A stretch of 64,000 nt of DNA from JAEUJM01 sp041908445 (GCA_041908445.1 JAYRFK010000052.1:310001-374000); one strand, 5' to 3'; numbered from the stretch's first letter, positions 8,342 to 18,000 are shown. Numbers and translations: made by a program. The notes: generated by a model from the letters alone, not told the origin.

Positions 8342-9509
8342 TCAGTCGCCGGCCGCGTCGTTCGGGAGCAGGCCGTGACGCATCGCAAAGAGGCTGGCCT
8401 CGGCGCGGTTGGTGGCCCCGATCTTCGTGTACAGGTGCTCGACGTGGTTCCCGACGGTCTTGGGGCTGATCACGAGGCGCTCGGCGATCTGGCGGTTGGA
8501 CGAGCCCCGGGCCAGAAGCTGGAGCACCCGCACCTCCTGTGCGGTGAGCCCCGCCGGTCCGGACGAGCGTCGCCCGACCCGGTGCAGCGTGCGGGCCTCG
8601 ACGTCGGTGAGCCCGAGCTGCCGGCCCGCCTCCGCCGCGAGGGCCGCCGTGGCCTCGGAGTGCCCGAGCAGGAACGGCGTCTTCAGGTCGACGAACCGGG
8701 CGATGGCGGCCAGGGCGGCGTCGCAGTCGTCCTCGGACAGCCGGACGGACAGCACGGGCTCTTCGTCGAGCACCGCGTCCCAGGACGTCACCTCGTCGAG
8801 GCCGTGGAACACCTTCTCCACATCCTCGACGAAGCACGCCACCAGATCCGGGTCGAAATGGCGCCCCGACCGGCGCCGGGCCAGGGCGACGGCCGCCTCG
8901 ACCCCGTCGGTCCGGTGCGCGACCTCCACGAACTCCGCCAGCTGGGCGACCTGGGCGGCGCGGGGGACCTCCCGCCCGGACAGCTCACCGGGGTAGCCCT
9001 CCCCGTCCCATCACTCGTACGAGGCCGCCAGCGCGTCGAGCGCGGTCGGGGGGGAGGCCCAGCTGCTCGCCGAGGACCCTGGCCAGACGGGCGTGCGACG
9101 CGATCATGCCGTCCACCTCGTGGCGGCCGGACCACGCGAAGTCGAGCGCCACCCGCAGCCGGTGCCACGGGGTCCCGCCGCTCCCGAGCAGGCGCAGCAT
9201 CGTGGCGACCTCGGCCGCGCTGTCGGGCTCGCACCGGTACTTGGTGGCTTTGAGGGCGATGTCGTCGCCGAACCAGCGGGCCTGCTCGTGCGCGTCCGAG
9301 TGGCACCCCACGTTCACCAGCAGGGCCGTGTAGTAGGTCGCGGCCCGCTCGTCCTCGTCGAGGTCCGCGAGGGTGGCGATGCGCATCGCGATCCCGCACT
9401 GCCGTAGGACGTGATCCATCGGCTGGCCGAAGCCGAGGTCGATCCCGAGCGACAGCGCGGCCAGCAGCTCGGCCAGGCGCACCGGCGGACGAGGCTCCGT
9501 CTCCCCCAC
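8342..9509 (-). pseudogene. Broken LuxR-type regulator with HD-GYP-like domain
   Basis: The intact gene would encode about 390 residues: an HD-domain sensor (YYTALLVNVGCHSDAHE, later WDGEGYPGELSG) followed by a C-terminal LuxR helix-turn-helix (GLTAQEVRVLQLLARGSSNRQIAERL). Two lesions separate the halves. Reading from GTG 9509, a run of seven C (minus strand, about 9048-9054) shifts frame; six would give LGLPPTALDALAASYE. In the restored frame TGA then stands where Trp or Arg is expected before WDG (about 9009-9011). The start has a leaderless-type TACGCT box six nt upstream. Either a decayed regulator or sequence errors; two lesions about 40 bp apart favour real decay. A shortened DNA-binding half could still be made. 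Confidence 0.75.
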
Positions 9510-9515
9510 GCCCGA

Positions 9516-9521
9516 AGCGTA
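9516..9521 (-). promoter_or_regulatory. -10 box of a leaderless promoter (LuxR-type pseudogene)
   Basis: TACGCT on the minus strand, 6 nt before the GTG at 9509, matching the spacing at other leaderless starts here. Confidence 0.4.
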
Positions 9522-9647
9522 GGACCACGGACCGTCCTCGGGCCGGGCGCCGCGACGAGGACCGCGAAGAGGGGGTGTTCGCCCCATGACCGCGGGACCC
9601 ACCGTCCGTACCGTGCTCGACACCACCCACGAGCAAGGAGGACCACG

Positions 9648-10016
9648 ATGGCGAGAGTCTCGAAGGACACCACGGAGAGCGTGAAGGACCTCGGGGTCGC
9701 ACTCGACCGCTCCAGCACCCTCGAGGACTACACCGTGAACTTCGTCACCATCCGCGAGGCCAGCGACCTGGCGCCCCTGCTGGCGGGGCTCCCCGGCGGG
9801 CACTGCTCGTGCCCGCACTGGGGCTACCTGCTCGCCGGCGAGATGACCATCCGCTACGGGGACGAGGTCGAGACGATCGTGCCCGGCGACGCCTTCTACC
9901 TTCCCCCCGGGCACACGCCCGCCGCCGCGGCGGGCACGGAGTTCGTCCAGTTCAGCCCGGCGGACCTGCTCGCCGAGACCGAGGCCGCCATGGCGGCCGC
10001 GATGCAGGCGCACTGA
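9648..10016 (+). CDS. Cupin-domain protein
   Basis: 122 residues from the ATG at 9648 with AAGGAGG upstream. A single beta-barrel cupin carries HCSCPHWGYLLAGEMTIRYGD (motif 1, metal-binding His and Glu) and VPGDAFYLPPGHTPA (motif 2). It is a small cytosolic protein; single-domain cupins act as isomerases, dioxygenases or binding proteins. It stands alone, convergent with the deacylase gene, so there is no operon clue. Function not assigned. Confidence 0.8.
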   Translation: MARVSKDTTESVKDLGVALDRSSTLEDYTVNFVTIREASDLAPLLAGLPGGHCSCPHWGYLLAGEMTIRYGDEVETIVPGDAFYLPPGHTPAAAAGTEFVQFSPADLLAETEAAMAAAMQAH

Positions 10017-10041
10017 GCCACCAGGGTCGACCGCAGGAGTC

Positions 10042-10081
10042 GGGGGTCGGACGAGGGGAAGGAACCCACCGTCCGGTCCCC
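10042..10081. terminator. Imperfect hairpin between convergent genes
   Basis: GGGGTCGGACG pairs with CGTCCGGTCCCC with one bulge, between the cupin and deacylase stops. No U-tract is visible. Possible bidirectional terminator. Confidence 0.35.
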
Positions 10082-10083
10082 GC

Positions 10084-11724
10084 TCAGGCGCGGAGGAGGC
10101 GGCCGGGGGTGGCGCCGGCGAGCTCTTCGCCGTCGGCGCGGGTGCGCACCCCGTTGACCCACAGGTGCTCGACGCCGGTGGAGCGCACCAGCAGGCGGTC
10201 GGCGCCGCCGGGCTGGTCGGCCACCCGCTCGACCGGGGTCGTGCCCACGGTGTCGGGGTCGAAGGCGACCAGGTCGGCGAAGTAGCCGGGCCGCACGAGT
10301 CCCCGGTCGGCGATGCGGAAGGCGTGGTGGGGGTGGCCGGTGAGGCGCCACACCGCGTCCTCCAGCGACAGCGCGTGGCGCTCGCGGACCCAGTGGCCGA
10401 GCAGGTGGGTCGAGTAGCAGGCGTCGCAGAGCTGGCTGGCGTGGGCGCCGGCGTCGGACAGGCCGAGCAGCGTGCGCTTGTCGGCCAGCAGGTCGCCGAC
10501 CTCGTCGTCGCCGTCGTTGTCCAGCACGACCCGGAAGCGGGTGTTCGCCACGTCGTCGAGGGCGAGGTCGAGGAGCAGGTCGAACGGGGTCGAGCCGATG
10601 GCCGCCGCGAGCTCGTCGAGGGGCACGCCGGTGACGTCCTGGTGCGTCTGCGTCTCCTCCACGCTGATCTTCGACCAGCGGTGCGACCAGGCCTCGAGGG
10701 TGGCGGCCCGGGCACGGTTCCGCCACGCCGGGTCGCGGTAGAGGTCGGCCCGCTGCTCCCGCGGAACGGCGAGCACCTCCTTCCACTCGTCGACCTCGGC
10801 CAGCGGCACCGGGTCCGCCATCGTGATCTGCATCACGATCGGCCGGCACGCGATCTGGGGGTAGACCTCGCCGGGCAGGGCCGCGCCGCGCTCGACGGTG
10901 CGCAGTGCCGCACCCGGCTTGTCGGCCCGGGCCACCAGGGCCGTCCAGGTGACGGGGATGCCGTGGCGCACGGCCAGGTCGGAGAACTGGTCGACGAACA
11001 TCCCCGGCCCGATCGACACCTGCAGCACGCCCTTGCCGAGCTCACCCATCACGCCGGCGATGGCGTCGACCTCGTCCACCTCGGCGAAGCGGCTCGGCAC
11101 CGGCCGCCCGTAGGCACCCTGGTGGGCGGGCTGGCGCGAGGTGGAGAAGCCGACGGCCCCGGCGGCGAACGCCTCTCCGGCGAGGGTGCACATGGCCTCG
11201 AGCTCGGCGTCGCTGGCGGCCCGCTCCTCGCCGCCGAGCACCCACAGGCGCAGCGGCGTGTGCCCGAGGAAGGCGGCCACGTTGAGGCGCTTGTCCCGTG
11301 CGTCGAGGGCGTCGAGGTACTCGGGGAAGCTCTCGAAGCACCAGTCGATGCCCTGCTCGAGGGCGTCGGCGGACATGCCCTCGACGTTCTCGAAGGTGCG
11401 CACGATGGTGTCGCGGTGCTCGGGGTGGGTCGGGGCCACGCCGAACCCGCAGTTGCCCATCACCACGCTGGTGACGCCGTGCCAGCTCGACGGCGTGAGG
11501 TCGCCGTCCCAGAGGATCTGGGCGTCGTAGTGGGTGTGGACGTCGATGAACCCGGGCGCGAGGACGAGGCCCCGCAGGTCGACCACCTCGGTGCCGGCCT
11601 CGGGAGTGAGCTCGCCCGGGGCGGCGACGGCGGCGATGCGGTCGCCCGTGACGGCCACGTCGGCGGGCCGGCCCGGCTCGCCGGTTCCGTCGATCAGCTC
11701 GGCTCCGCGTAGGAGCAGGTCCAT
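10084..11724 (-). CDS. N-acyl-D-amino-acid deacylase-type amidohydrolase
   Basis: 546 residues, the usual length of D-aminoacylase-like amidohydrolases. The metal-binding HTH is at 63-65 (FIDVHTHYDAQ), followed by VVMGNCGFG (88-95), a family hallmark. SDAGAHASQLCDA in the last third carries the metal-site Asp, and PGYFADLVAFD is the closing strand. The enzyme hydrolyses an amide or cyclic amide with zinc in the cytosol; the name reflects the family rather than a shown substrate. It is divergent from the aldehyde dehydrogenase gene and shares a palindrome with it at 11758-11781. Confidence 0.85.
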   Translation of the reverse strand: MDLLLRGAELIDGTGEPGRPADVAVTGDRIAAVAAPGELTPEAGTEVVDLRGLVLAPGFIDVHTHYDAQILWDGDLTPSSWHGVTSVVMGNCGFGVAPTHPEHRDTIVRTFENVEGMSADALEQGIDWCFESFPEYLDALDARDKRLNVAAFLGHTPLRLWVLGGEERAASDAELEAMCTLAGEAFAAGAVGFSTSRQPAHQGAYGRPVPSRFAEVDEVDAIAGVMGELGKGVLQVSIGPGMFVDQFSDLAVRHGIPVTWTALVARADKPGAALRTVERGAALPGEVYPQIACRPIVMQITMADPVPLAEVDEWKEVLAVPREQRADLYRDPAWRNRARAATLEAWSHRWSKISVEETQTHQDVTGVPLDELAAAIGSTPFDLLLDLALDDVANTRFRVVLDNDGDDEVGDLLADKRTLLGLSDAGAHASQLCDACYSTHLLGHWVRERHALSLEDAVWRLTGHPHHAFRIADRGLVRPGYFADLVAFDPDTVGTTPVERVADQPGGADRLLVRSTGVEHLWVNGVRTRADGEELAGATPGRLLRA

Positions 11725-11757
11725 CCGGGGCCTCCGGTCGGTCGTCAGGGTCGAGCT

Positions 11758-11781
11758 AAGATAGCAAATGCTCGCTTACTT
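11758..11781. promoter_or_regulatory. Palindrome between divergent deacylase and aldehyde dehydrogenase genes
   Basis: AAGATAGC (11758-11765) and GCTTACTT (11774-11781) pair at 7 of 8 positions around an 8-bp centre. It is AT-richer than its surroundings and lies 34 bp upstream of the deacylase ATG. A TetR-like operator is plausible. Confidence 0.4.
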
Positions 11782-11859
11782 AGCCGGAGGGTCCCCGGCC
11801 TCCTGCCGTGGGCGCGATGACGGGGACGACGCCGGGGACGCCGCCGGGGACGAGGAGAT

Positions 11860-13353
11860 GTGGTGGACGACCGCCTGATGCACCGGGACGGCTTCTGGAT
11901 CGGCGGCGAGTGGGTCGCCCCCGCCGGCACCGAGCGCTTCGCCGTGATCTCCCCGTCGACCGAGGCCCCGGTCGGCTCGCTCCCCGCGGCCACCACCGCC
12001 GACGTCGACCGGGCCGTGGCCGCCGCCCGCGCCGCCTTCGATGAGGGCCCGTGGCCCCGCATGACGCCCGACGAGCGGGCCGACGTGCTCGCCCGCGCCG
12101 CCGAGCTGCTCGCCGAGCGGGTGCCCGACATCGCCGGCATCACCGTGGACGAGATGGGCTGCGCGATCAGCCAGGCGCCGCGGGCCCAGACCGGCATGGT
12201 CGCCCCCCTCTTCGCCTACTACGCCGACCTGATCCGCACCTTCGAGCTCGAGCGGGTGGTGCTGACGGCCGACCGCGCCGGGATCGTGACCCAGGAGCCC
12301 GTCGGCGTGGTCGGGGCCATCGTCCCCTGGAACGCCCCGGTCACGATCGCCTCCTGGAAGGTGGCGCCAGCGCTGGCCGCCGGGTGCACGGTCGTGCTCA
12401 AGCCCGCCCCCGAGGCGCCGCTGTCCAACTTCGTGCTGGCCGAGGCGCTGCACGAGGCCGGCCTGCCCGCCGGCGCCTTCAACGTGGTGCCTGGCGGCCG
12501 GGAGGTCGGCGAGCACCTCGTCGCCCACCCGGGCACCGACAAGATCGCCTTCACCGGGTCGACCGCGGCGGGCAAGCGCATCATGAGCGTCTGCGGCGAG
12601 CAGGTGAAGCGGGTGTCGCTGGAGCTCGGCGGCAAGTCCGCCGCCATCGTGCTCGACGACGCCGACGTCCCCACCGTCCTGCCCACCCTGGTGGGCGGGG
12701 CAATGCACCTGTCGGGCCAGGTCTGCGGGGCCCACACCCGCGTGCTGCTCCCCCGTGCCCGGTACGACGAGGCCGTCGAGGCGGCGGCCGCTGCGGCGGG
12801 CCGTGTGGCCGTCGGCGACCCGCACGACCCGGAGACGCTCGTCGGCCCCCTCGTGGCCGAGCGCCAGCGCGATCGGGTGGAGGGCTACATCGGCCTGGCC
12901 GTGGAGGCCGGCGCCACCGTGGCTGCCGGCGGCGGGCGCCCCGCCGACCTGCCGCGGGGCTGGTACGTCGAGCCCACGGTCCTCGCCGGCGTCGACAACA
13001 CCATGCGGGTGGCCCGGGAGGAGATCTTCGGCCCGGTCCTGTGCCTGCTCCCCTACGACGACGAGGACGACGCCGTCCGCATCGCCAACGACTCCCCGTA
13101 CGGGCTGAGCGGCGGCGTGTGGAGCGCTGACCCCGCCCGGGCCCTCGGCGTGGCCCGCCGGGTGCGCACGGGCAGCATCGCGGTCAACGGCGCCTACCCG
13201 CCCTTCCCCCTCGTCCCCTTCGGCGGCTTCAAGGAGTCCGGCCTCGGCCGCGAGCTCGGCCCCGAAGGCCTGCGCAGCTACCTCGAGCCCCGCAGCATCG
13301 GCGTCCCTGAAGCCCTCCGCGCCACGCTGAACCCCGGCTCGGCGAACGACTAA
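11860..13353 (+). CDS. NAD(P)-dependent aldehyde dehydrogenase
   Basis: 497 residues if GTG 11860 is used; GTG 11863 or ATG 11878 are also possible, and GAGGAG lies just upstream. Standard motifs are present: VPWNAP (155-160), FTGST (231-235), the catalytic Glu in LELGGK (E255), the nucleophile in GQVCG (C289), and EIFGPVLCLLPY. It oxidises an aldehyde to a carboxylate in the cytosol. It precedes two P450 genes on the same strand, fitting a chain of terminal hydroxylation, alcohol, aldehyde, acid. The start site is uncertain. Confidence 0.93.
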   Translation: MVDDRLMHRDGFWIGGEWVAPAGTERFAVISPSTEAPVGSLPAATTADVDRAVAAARAAFDEGPWPRMTPDERADVLARAAELLAERVPDIAGITVDEMGCAISQAPRAQTGMVAPLFAYYADLIRTFELERVVLTADRAGIVTQEPVGVVGAIVPWNAPVTIASWKVAPALAAGCTVVLKPAPEAPLSNFVLAEALHEAGLPAGAFNVVPGGREVGEHLVAHPGTDKIAFTGSTAAGKRIMSVCGEQVKRVSLELGGKSAAIVLDDADVPTVLPTLVGGAMHLSGQVCGAHTRVLLPRARYDEAVEAAAAAAGRVAVGDPHDPETLVGPLVAERQRDRVEGYIGLAVEAGATVAAGGGRPADLPRGWYVEPTVLAGVDNTMRVAREEIFGPVLCLLPYDDEDDAVRIANDSPYGLSGGVWSADPARALGVARRVRTGSIAVNGAYPPFPLVPFGGFKESGLGRELGPEGLRSYLEPRSIGVPEALRATLNPGSAND

Positions 13354-13361
13354 CGTAAAAG

Positions 13362-13371
13362 AGTGATCACT
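13362..13371. promoter_or_regulatory. Palindrome AGTGATCACT before the P450 pair
   Basis: A perfect 10-bp palindrome, 32 bp upstream of the first P450 start and 8 bp after the aldehyde dehydrogenase stop. Possible operator; no -10 is obvious. Confidence 0.35.
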
Positions 13372-13403
13372 TACCCCGCATCGGCCCGGCGCGCGGTGGC
13401 GGC

Positions 13404-14639
13404 GTGAGCGAGACGAGCCGGGAAGGCGACGCCCCCGAGGTCCTCAGCGCCGCCTGGTGCGCCGACCACTTCGACCACATGCACCCGCTGGTCGGCCGGA
13501 ACCTGCAGGACACGCTGGCGACGCTCCGGGCCGGCGGCGGCCTCACCCACAGCGACCAGTACGGCGGGTTCTGGGTGGCCACCGGGTACGAGGAGGTCCT
13601 GGCCATCGCCCAGGACTGGGAGTCGTTCAGCTCGGAGCACGGCATCACCGTGCCGTCGGGCCAGACGTCGGTGCCCGCCATCCCCGAGCAGCTCGACCCG
13701 CCCCGCCACCGCGAGTTCAAGCGCCTCATCAACGCCCACTTCACGCCGGCGGTCGTGCTCGAGCGCGAGGCCGACACGCGGGCCCTCGTCACCGAGCTCA
13801 TCGACGACGTCATCGAGGCGGGCGAGTGCGACTTCATGGCCGCCGTCGCCAAGCCGCTCCCCAGCCGGGTGTTCGTGGAGATGGTGCTGCACGCGCCCGC
13901 GTCGGAGACCGCCGAGATCACCCGGCTCGCCAATGTCGCCTCCACGCCCACCACCCAGGAGGGCCGTGAGGCGCGGGGCGCCATGCTCCGCTGGATCAAC
14001 GACTTCGTCGACCGGCGTCGCGGGCAGGAACCGATCGGCGACGTGGTCGACGCGGTGATCGCCGCCGAGATCGAGGGCCGACCGATCGAGCAGACCGAGA
14101 TCGTCGGGGTGCTCCAGCTGCTGCTGTTCGGTGGGCTCGACACGACCGCCGGCGCCCTCGGCCAGATGATGGTGCGCTTCTGCCGAGAGCCCGAGCTGGT
14201 GACCTACCTGCGCGAGCACCCCGAGCGCCTCAACGACGCCGTCGAGGAGCTGCTGCGCCTCGACAGCTCGTTCATCTTCATCGGCCGCACCGCGACGCGC
14301 GACGTCGAGGTCGCGGGCAAGCAGATCCAGGCGGGGGACCGCGTCCTGATCTCGTGGGCGGCGGCCAACCGGGACGAGGGCGAATTCGCCTGCCCGTTCG
14401 CCTTCGACCTCGAGCGGGAGAGCAACCGCCACATCGCCTTCGGCGCCGGCCCCCACCGCTGCGCCGGCTCCAACCTGGCCCGGATGAACCTCCGCATCGC
14501 CGTGCGCGAGATCGTCGAGCGCTTCGACGACCTGCGCCTCGCCGACGACGACGTCCGCTTCCACTCCCTGTACAGCCGGGCCCCCGTGGCGGTGCCCATC
14601 ACCTTCCGCCCCGGCCCCCGGCTCGGCCCCGCCGCGTAG
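13404..14639 (+). CDS. Cytochrome P450 (first of a tandem pair)
   Basis: 411-residue soluble bacterial P450. The I-helix oxygen-activation motif is GGLDTTAG (243-250), with Asp where Glu is more common. ExxR is E282/R285 and the heme-ligand loop is FGAGPHRCAG with C353. It has no membrane anchor and needs a ferredoxin and reductase that are not encoded nearby. It uses a GTG start with no strong ribosome site. The next gene, 10 bp downstream, is a paralogue with the same motif order. Substrate unknown. Confidence 0.93.
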   Translation: MSETSREGDAPEVLSAAWCADHFDHMHPLVGRNLQDTLATLRAGGGLTHSDQYGGFWVATGYEEVLAIAQDWESFSSEHGITVPSGQTSVPAIPEQLDPPRHREFKRLINAHFTPAVVLEREADTRALVTELIDDVIEAGECDFMAAVAKPLPSRVFVEMVLHAPASETAEITRLANVASTPTTQEGREARGAMLRWINDFVDRRRGQEPIGDVVDAVIAAEIEGRPIEQTEIVGVLQLLLFGGLDTTAGALGQMMVRFCREPELVTYLREHPERLNDAVEELLRLDSSFIFIGRTATRDVEVAGKQIQAGDRVLISWAAANRDEGEFACPFAFDLERESNRHIAFGAGPHRCAGSNLARMNLRIAVREIVERFDDLRLADDDVRFHSLYSRAPVAVPITFRPGPRLGPAA

Positions 14640-14642
14640 CCT
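14637..14642 (+). promoter_or_regulatory. -10-like TAGCCT overlapping the P450 stop codon
   Basis: The TAG stop of the first P450 is the start of TAGCCT, 7 nt before the GTG of the second P450. This matches the leaderless spacing seen elsewhere in the window, so an internal promoter is possible. Confidence 0.35.
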
Positions 14643-14649
14643 TCGTCCC

Positions 14650-15888
14650 GTGGACGCCGCTCCCGCCGCCGAGGAGGTCGAGCGCCCCGAGCCGCTCAGC
14701 GACGAGTGGTGCGCCCACCACTTCAACTACCTCGACCCGGCCTTCGCCGGCGCGATCCACCCCACCCTCGCCCGCCTGCGCGAGCGCTGGCCGGTCACCC
14801 GCAGCGACGAGCGGGGCGGCTTCTGGGTGCTCACCCGCTACGAGGACGTGCTCGCCGCCGCCCAGGACTGGGAGACCTTCTCCTCCGAGCTCGGTGTGGC
14901 CATCCCCGACACCCAGATGGTGTCGAAGGCCATCCCCGAGCACATCGATCCGCCGCTGCACCGGGAGTACAAGCGCCTGATCAGCGCCTGGTTCACGCCG
15001 GCGGTGGTGGCGCCCTACGAGGCGCCGACCCGGGCGCTCGTCACCCGGCTGATCGACGGGTTCGAGTCGCGGGGCCAGTGCGACTTCATGGCCGACTTCG
15101 CCTCGCCCTTCCCCGGCCTGGCCTTCTTCGAGCTCGTGCTCGGGGCCCCGCCCGACGAGGCCCATGAGGTGGCCGGCCTCGCCCAGCGGGCGTCGGTGCC
15201 CACCAACCCCGACAGCCGGGAGTGCTGGGTGGCGCTGAACGCCTGGATCACCGGCTTCCTCGCCGACCGGCGCGCCGCCGCGCCCCGGGGCGACGTGGTC
15301 GACGCCATCCTCGCCGCCGAGATCGAGGGTCGGCCGATCCGCGAGGACGAGGTCATGGGGCTCGTGCTGCTCCTGATCCTCGGCGGGCTGGAGACGACGG
15401 CGGGGGCGCTCGGCCAGTTCATGCTGCGGTTCTGCCGCGAGCCCGCCATCCCCGCGCTGTTGCGGGAGCAGCCCGAGCTGGTGAACCCGGCGGTGGAGGA
15501 GCTGCTGCGCCTCGAGGACCCGTTCCTCGCCATCGGCCGGACCCTCCGCCACGACACCGAGGTCGGCGGCTGCCCCATGCGGGCGGGCGAGAAGGTCCTG
15601 CTGTCGTGGGCGTCGGCCAACCGGGACGCCGACGAGTTCCCCGACCCCGACACCTTCCGCCTCGACCGCGAGCGCAATCGCCACATCACCTTCGGCGCCG
15701 GCCCCCACCGGTGCGCCGGCTCCAACCTCGCCCGCCTCAACCTGCGCGTGGCGGTCGCCGAGCTGACGAGCCGCCTCACCGACTTCCGCCTGCAGGCGCC
15801 CGAAGACGAGCTCCCCTTCCACACCGCCTTCAACCGCTCCCCCCTCGCCCTCCCCCTGGCCTTCTCCGGCGGGCGAGGGCCGAACTGA
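14650..15888 (+). CDS. Cytochrome P450 (second of a tandem pair)
   Basis: 412 residues. GGLETTAG (245-252) is the I-helix motif, EELLR holds ExxR, and FGAGPHRCAGSNLAR holds C355. It resembles the P450 just upstream throughout (both have RGGFWV/YGGFWV, QDWE, DFMA and the same heme loop), so the two arose by tandem duplication. The spacing of 10 bp implies one operon, with a possible extra leaderless promoter overlapping the previous stop. Substrate unknown. Confidence 0.93.
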   Translation: MDAAPAAEEVERPEPLSDEWCAHHFNYLDPAFAGAIHPTLARLRERWPVTRSDERGGFWVLTRYEDVLAAAQDWETFSSELGVAIPDTQMVSKAIPEHIDPPLHREYKRLISAWFTPAVVAPYEAPTRALVTRLIDGFESRGQCDFMADFASPFPGLAFFELVLGAPPDEAHEVAGLAQRASVPTNPDSRECWVALNAWITGFLADRRAAAPRGDVVDAILAAEIEGRPIREDEVMGLVLLLILGGLETTAGALGQFMLRFCREPAIPALLREQPELVNPAVEELLRLEDPFLAIGRTLRHDTEVGGCPMRAGEKVLLSWASANRDADEFPDPDTFRLDRERNRHITFGAGPHRCAGSNLARLNLRVAVAELTSRLTDFRLQAPEDELPFHTAFNRSPLALPLAFSGGRGPN

Positions 15889-15899
15889 GCCCGGGCACG

Positions 15900-16794
15900 T
15901 CAATTGCCGGTGGGCGTCCTCGAGAAGTAGTCCTCGATCACCGCGGCGACCTCCTCGAGCGCATCCCACGCCGGCGCCAGGTGGGTGAGGGCCAGGTGCG
16001 CGACCTCGACGAGGGGATTGGCCTCGCACAGTCCTGCGAGCTCCTGATCCAGCACCGGGGGTGCTCCCGACTCGGTGCAGCGGATGATCAGCGTGGGGCC
16101 ACCGCACGTTGCGGTACATCCGGAGGACGTCCGACTCGCCGTCGTCGTCGAAGGCGTTGGAGAACAGGCGTCGTGCGGGATGGCGTTGGAAGCGGCCGTC
16201 GCCGCGATCGACGAGGTTGCGCTCGGCCATCTGCCGGGCGTTCGGCGTCGTGTAGCCGATGCGCGGGAAGACCTCGCACATGATCTCGACCTGCGCGTCC
16301 CGCCACGCGGCATCACCGGTCTCGGGCGGCTCCGTCATCGCCATGAACGAGGCCCGCATCTCGGCCTGGAAGCGCCGGAACGCCTCCCGCTCGCCCTCGT
16401 CGCCCTGCGTCACCTGCCCCGGGCCGAAGCCGTCGATGCTCACGACACGCGCCTCCGGGTGCGCCGTGGCGTACCAGCCGCCGACGAAGCCACCCATCGA
16501 GTGTCCCACCACGTCGACGGGCCCGAGCGCGAGGGCGTCGACGACCGTGTCGACATCGCCGGCGGCGTCGACCAGCCGGAAGTGCGCGGGGTCACCGGAC
16601 TGCCCACAGCAGCGCAGGTCGAGCGCAACGGCGCGACGCGCCGAGCCCAGCCGAGCCGCGAACTGGTCCATCGACACGAGGTTGGCGCCGCCGCCGTGGA
16701 GCAGCACGAGGCCCCGCCCGTCGCCGCCGTGATCGCGGAAGGCGATCTCGACCCCGTCCGCGCCCGTGACGTTCCCGTCTGTGGGGTGTGCCAT
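15900..16794 (-). pseudogene. Frameshifted alpha/beta hydrolase
   Basis: The ATG at 16794 has GGGAGGGTGGGAG upstream. The first two thirds hold LLHGGGAN (oxyanion loop) and the nucleophile elbow GHSMGG. Frame is lost at a run of four G on the plus strand (16094-16097). With three, the protein continues as YRNVRWPTLIIRCTES to the catalytic-His segment ALTHLAPAW and ends at 15900 after about 297 residues, a normal length. As written, the product lacks the catalytic His. This is either a recent 1-bp insertion or a sequencing error. It converges with the P450 pair and follows the amidohydrolase on the minus strand. Confidence 0.8.
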
Positions 16795-16830
16795 CTCCCA
16801 CCCTCCCACCTGGGGGCGGGGCGCGCTGGC

Positions 16831-18000
16831 TCAGATGCGGTAGAGCGCCGCGGCGTTCTCGCCGAGGACCTTGCGCTGGGTCTCGGGGCGGAGGCCGCCG
16901 ATGACGTCGCCCACCGTGCCGAGGGGGTCGGGGTAGAGGCACGTCGGGTGGGGGAAGTCGGTTTCGAACATGACGTTGCCCTCGCCGACCTTGTCGATCA
17001 GGCCCTGGAGGTCGCCCTGGGCCTTCTCGAACCAGAACGTGGCGTACCAGTGGTCCTGGAAGTACTCCGAGGGCGCCCGGCCGAGCTCGGCGGCCTGCGC
17101 CGGCGCGTTCTCGAGGATCTCGTAGTCCATGGCCTCGAGCATGAACGGGATCCACCCGATGCCGCTCTCCACCGAGACCATCTTGAGCTTCGGGTGCCGG
17201 TCGAAGATGCCGGCGTAGACGCTGTTGATGACGACCTGGGCGTTGTTGAGGAACAGCATCGAGCCGCCCACGGCGGGCTTCATGTTGTCGTGCAGCGACG
17301 GCCAGAAGTACGAGCCGTAGAAGGCCAGGGCGGTGAGGCTGGCACCGATGTGGAAGTGGACGGGCAGCTGCAGGTCGGCGCAGACCTCCCAGAACGCGTC
17401 CCACTCCTTGCTGGCCAGGTCGGGCGAGCCCGCCTCCTGGGGCGCCGAGGTCATGTTGACACCACGGAAGCCGAGGGCGGCGCAGCGCTGGGCCTCGGCC
17501 ACGCACTCCTCGATGCTCCACGCCGGCATCACGGGCATGGGCAGGAAGCGCTCGTTCGACCAGGCCTGCAGCTCGGCCATGGAGTCGTTGTAGATCTCGA
17601 CGCAGAGGCGGCGCAGGACGGGATCGTCGGTGGCCCGGGCCAGGTTCTGGCCGCCGATGCCCACCGCGTTCGGGTACACGACCTGGGCGTGGATGCCGCT
17701 CTCGTCCATGACGGCGAGGCGCGCCTCGGGGTCCCACGCCCCGAGGTGGACCCGGTCGATACCCCAGACCTTGGTCTCTTCGAACGGGTACTTGTTGCCG
17801 TCGCGGTCGATCACCCCGCCGGCGCGGGCCGGGCCGAGCACGTTGCCCTCGATCGTCCAGGTGGCCACGCCGTCGACGTCGGTGACCCGCGGGACGCGGT
17901 CCTCGAAGCCCTTGGGCGCCCGGGACGTGAACAGGTCGTGGCGCTCGGTCATGTGGGTGTCGGCGTCGATCACCCGCACGTCGTCGACGAGCTCGGCCAT
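16831..18000 (-). CDS. Amidohydrolase-2 family metal-dependent hydrolase/decarboxylase
   Basis: 389 residues. The N-terminal metal site reads IDADTHMTE (D14, H16). HFHIG in mid-protein supplies another ligand and FETDFPHPT near the end carries the last Asp. GIGWIPFMLEAMDYE is common in this family. Relatives include ACMSD-type decarboxylases and gamma-resorcylate decarboxylases. They act on cytosolic ring or carboxylate intermediates, and several copies often occur in steroid or lipid catabolic islands. Its own promoter contains a palindrome shared with the amidohydrolase gene at 25502. Reaction not assigned. Confidence 0.85.
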   Translation of the reverse strand: MAELVDDVRVIDADTHMTERHDLFTSRAPKGFEDRVPRVTDVDGVATWTIEGNVLGPARAGGVIDRDGNKYPFEETKVWGIDRVHLGAWDPEARLAVMDESGIHAQVVYPNAVGIGGQNLARATDDPVLRRLCVEIYNDSMAELQAWSNERFLPMPVMPAWSIEECVAEAQRCAALGFRGVNMTSAPQEAGSPDLASKEWDAFWEVCADLQLPVHFHIGASLTALAFYGSYFWPSLHDNMKPAVGGSMLFLNNAQVVINSVYAGIFDRHPKLKMVSVESGIGWIPFMLEAMDYEILENAPAQAAELGRAPSEYFQDHWYATFWFEKAQGDLQGLIDKVGEGNVMFETDFPHPTCLYPDPLGTVGDVIGGLRPETQRKVLGENAAALYRI

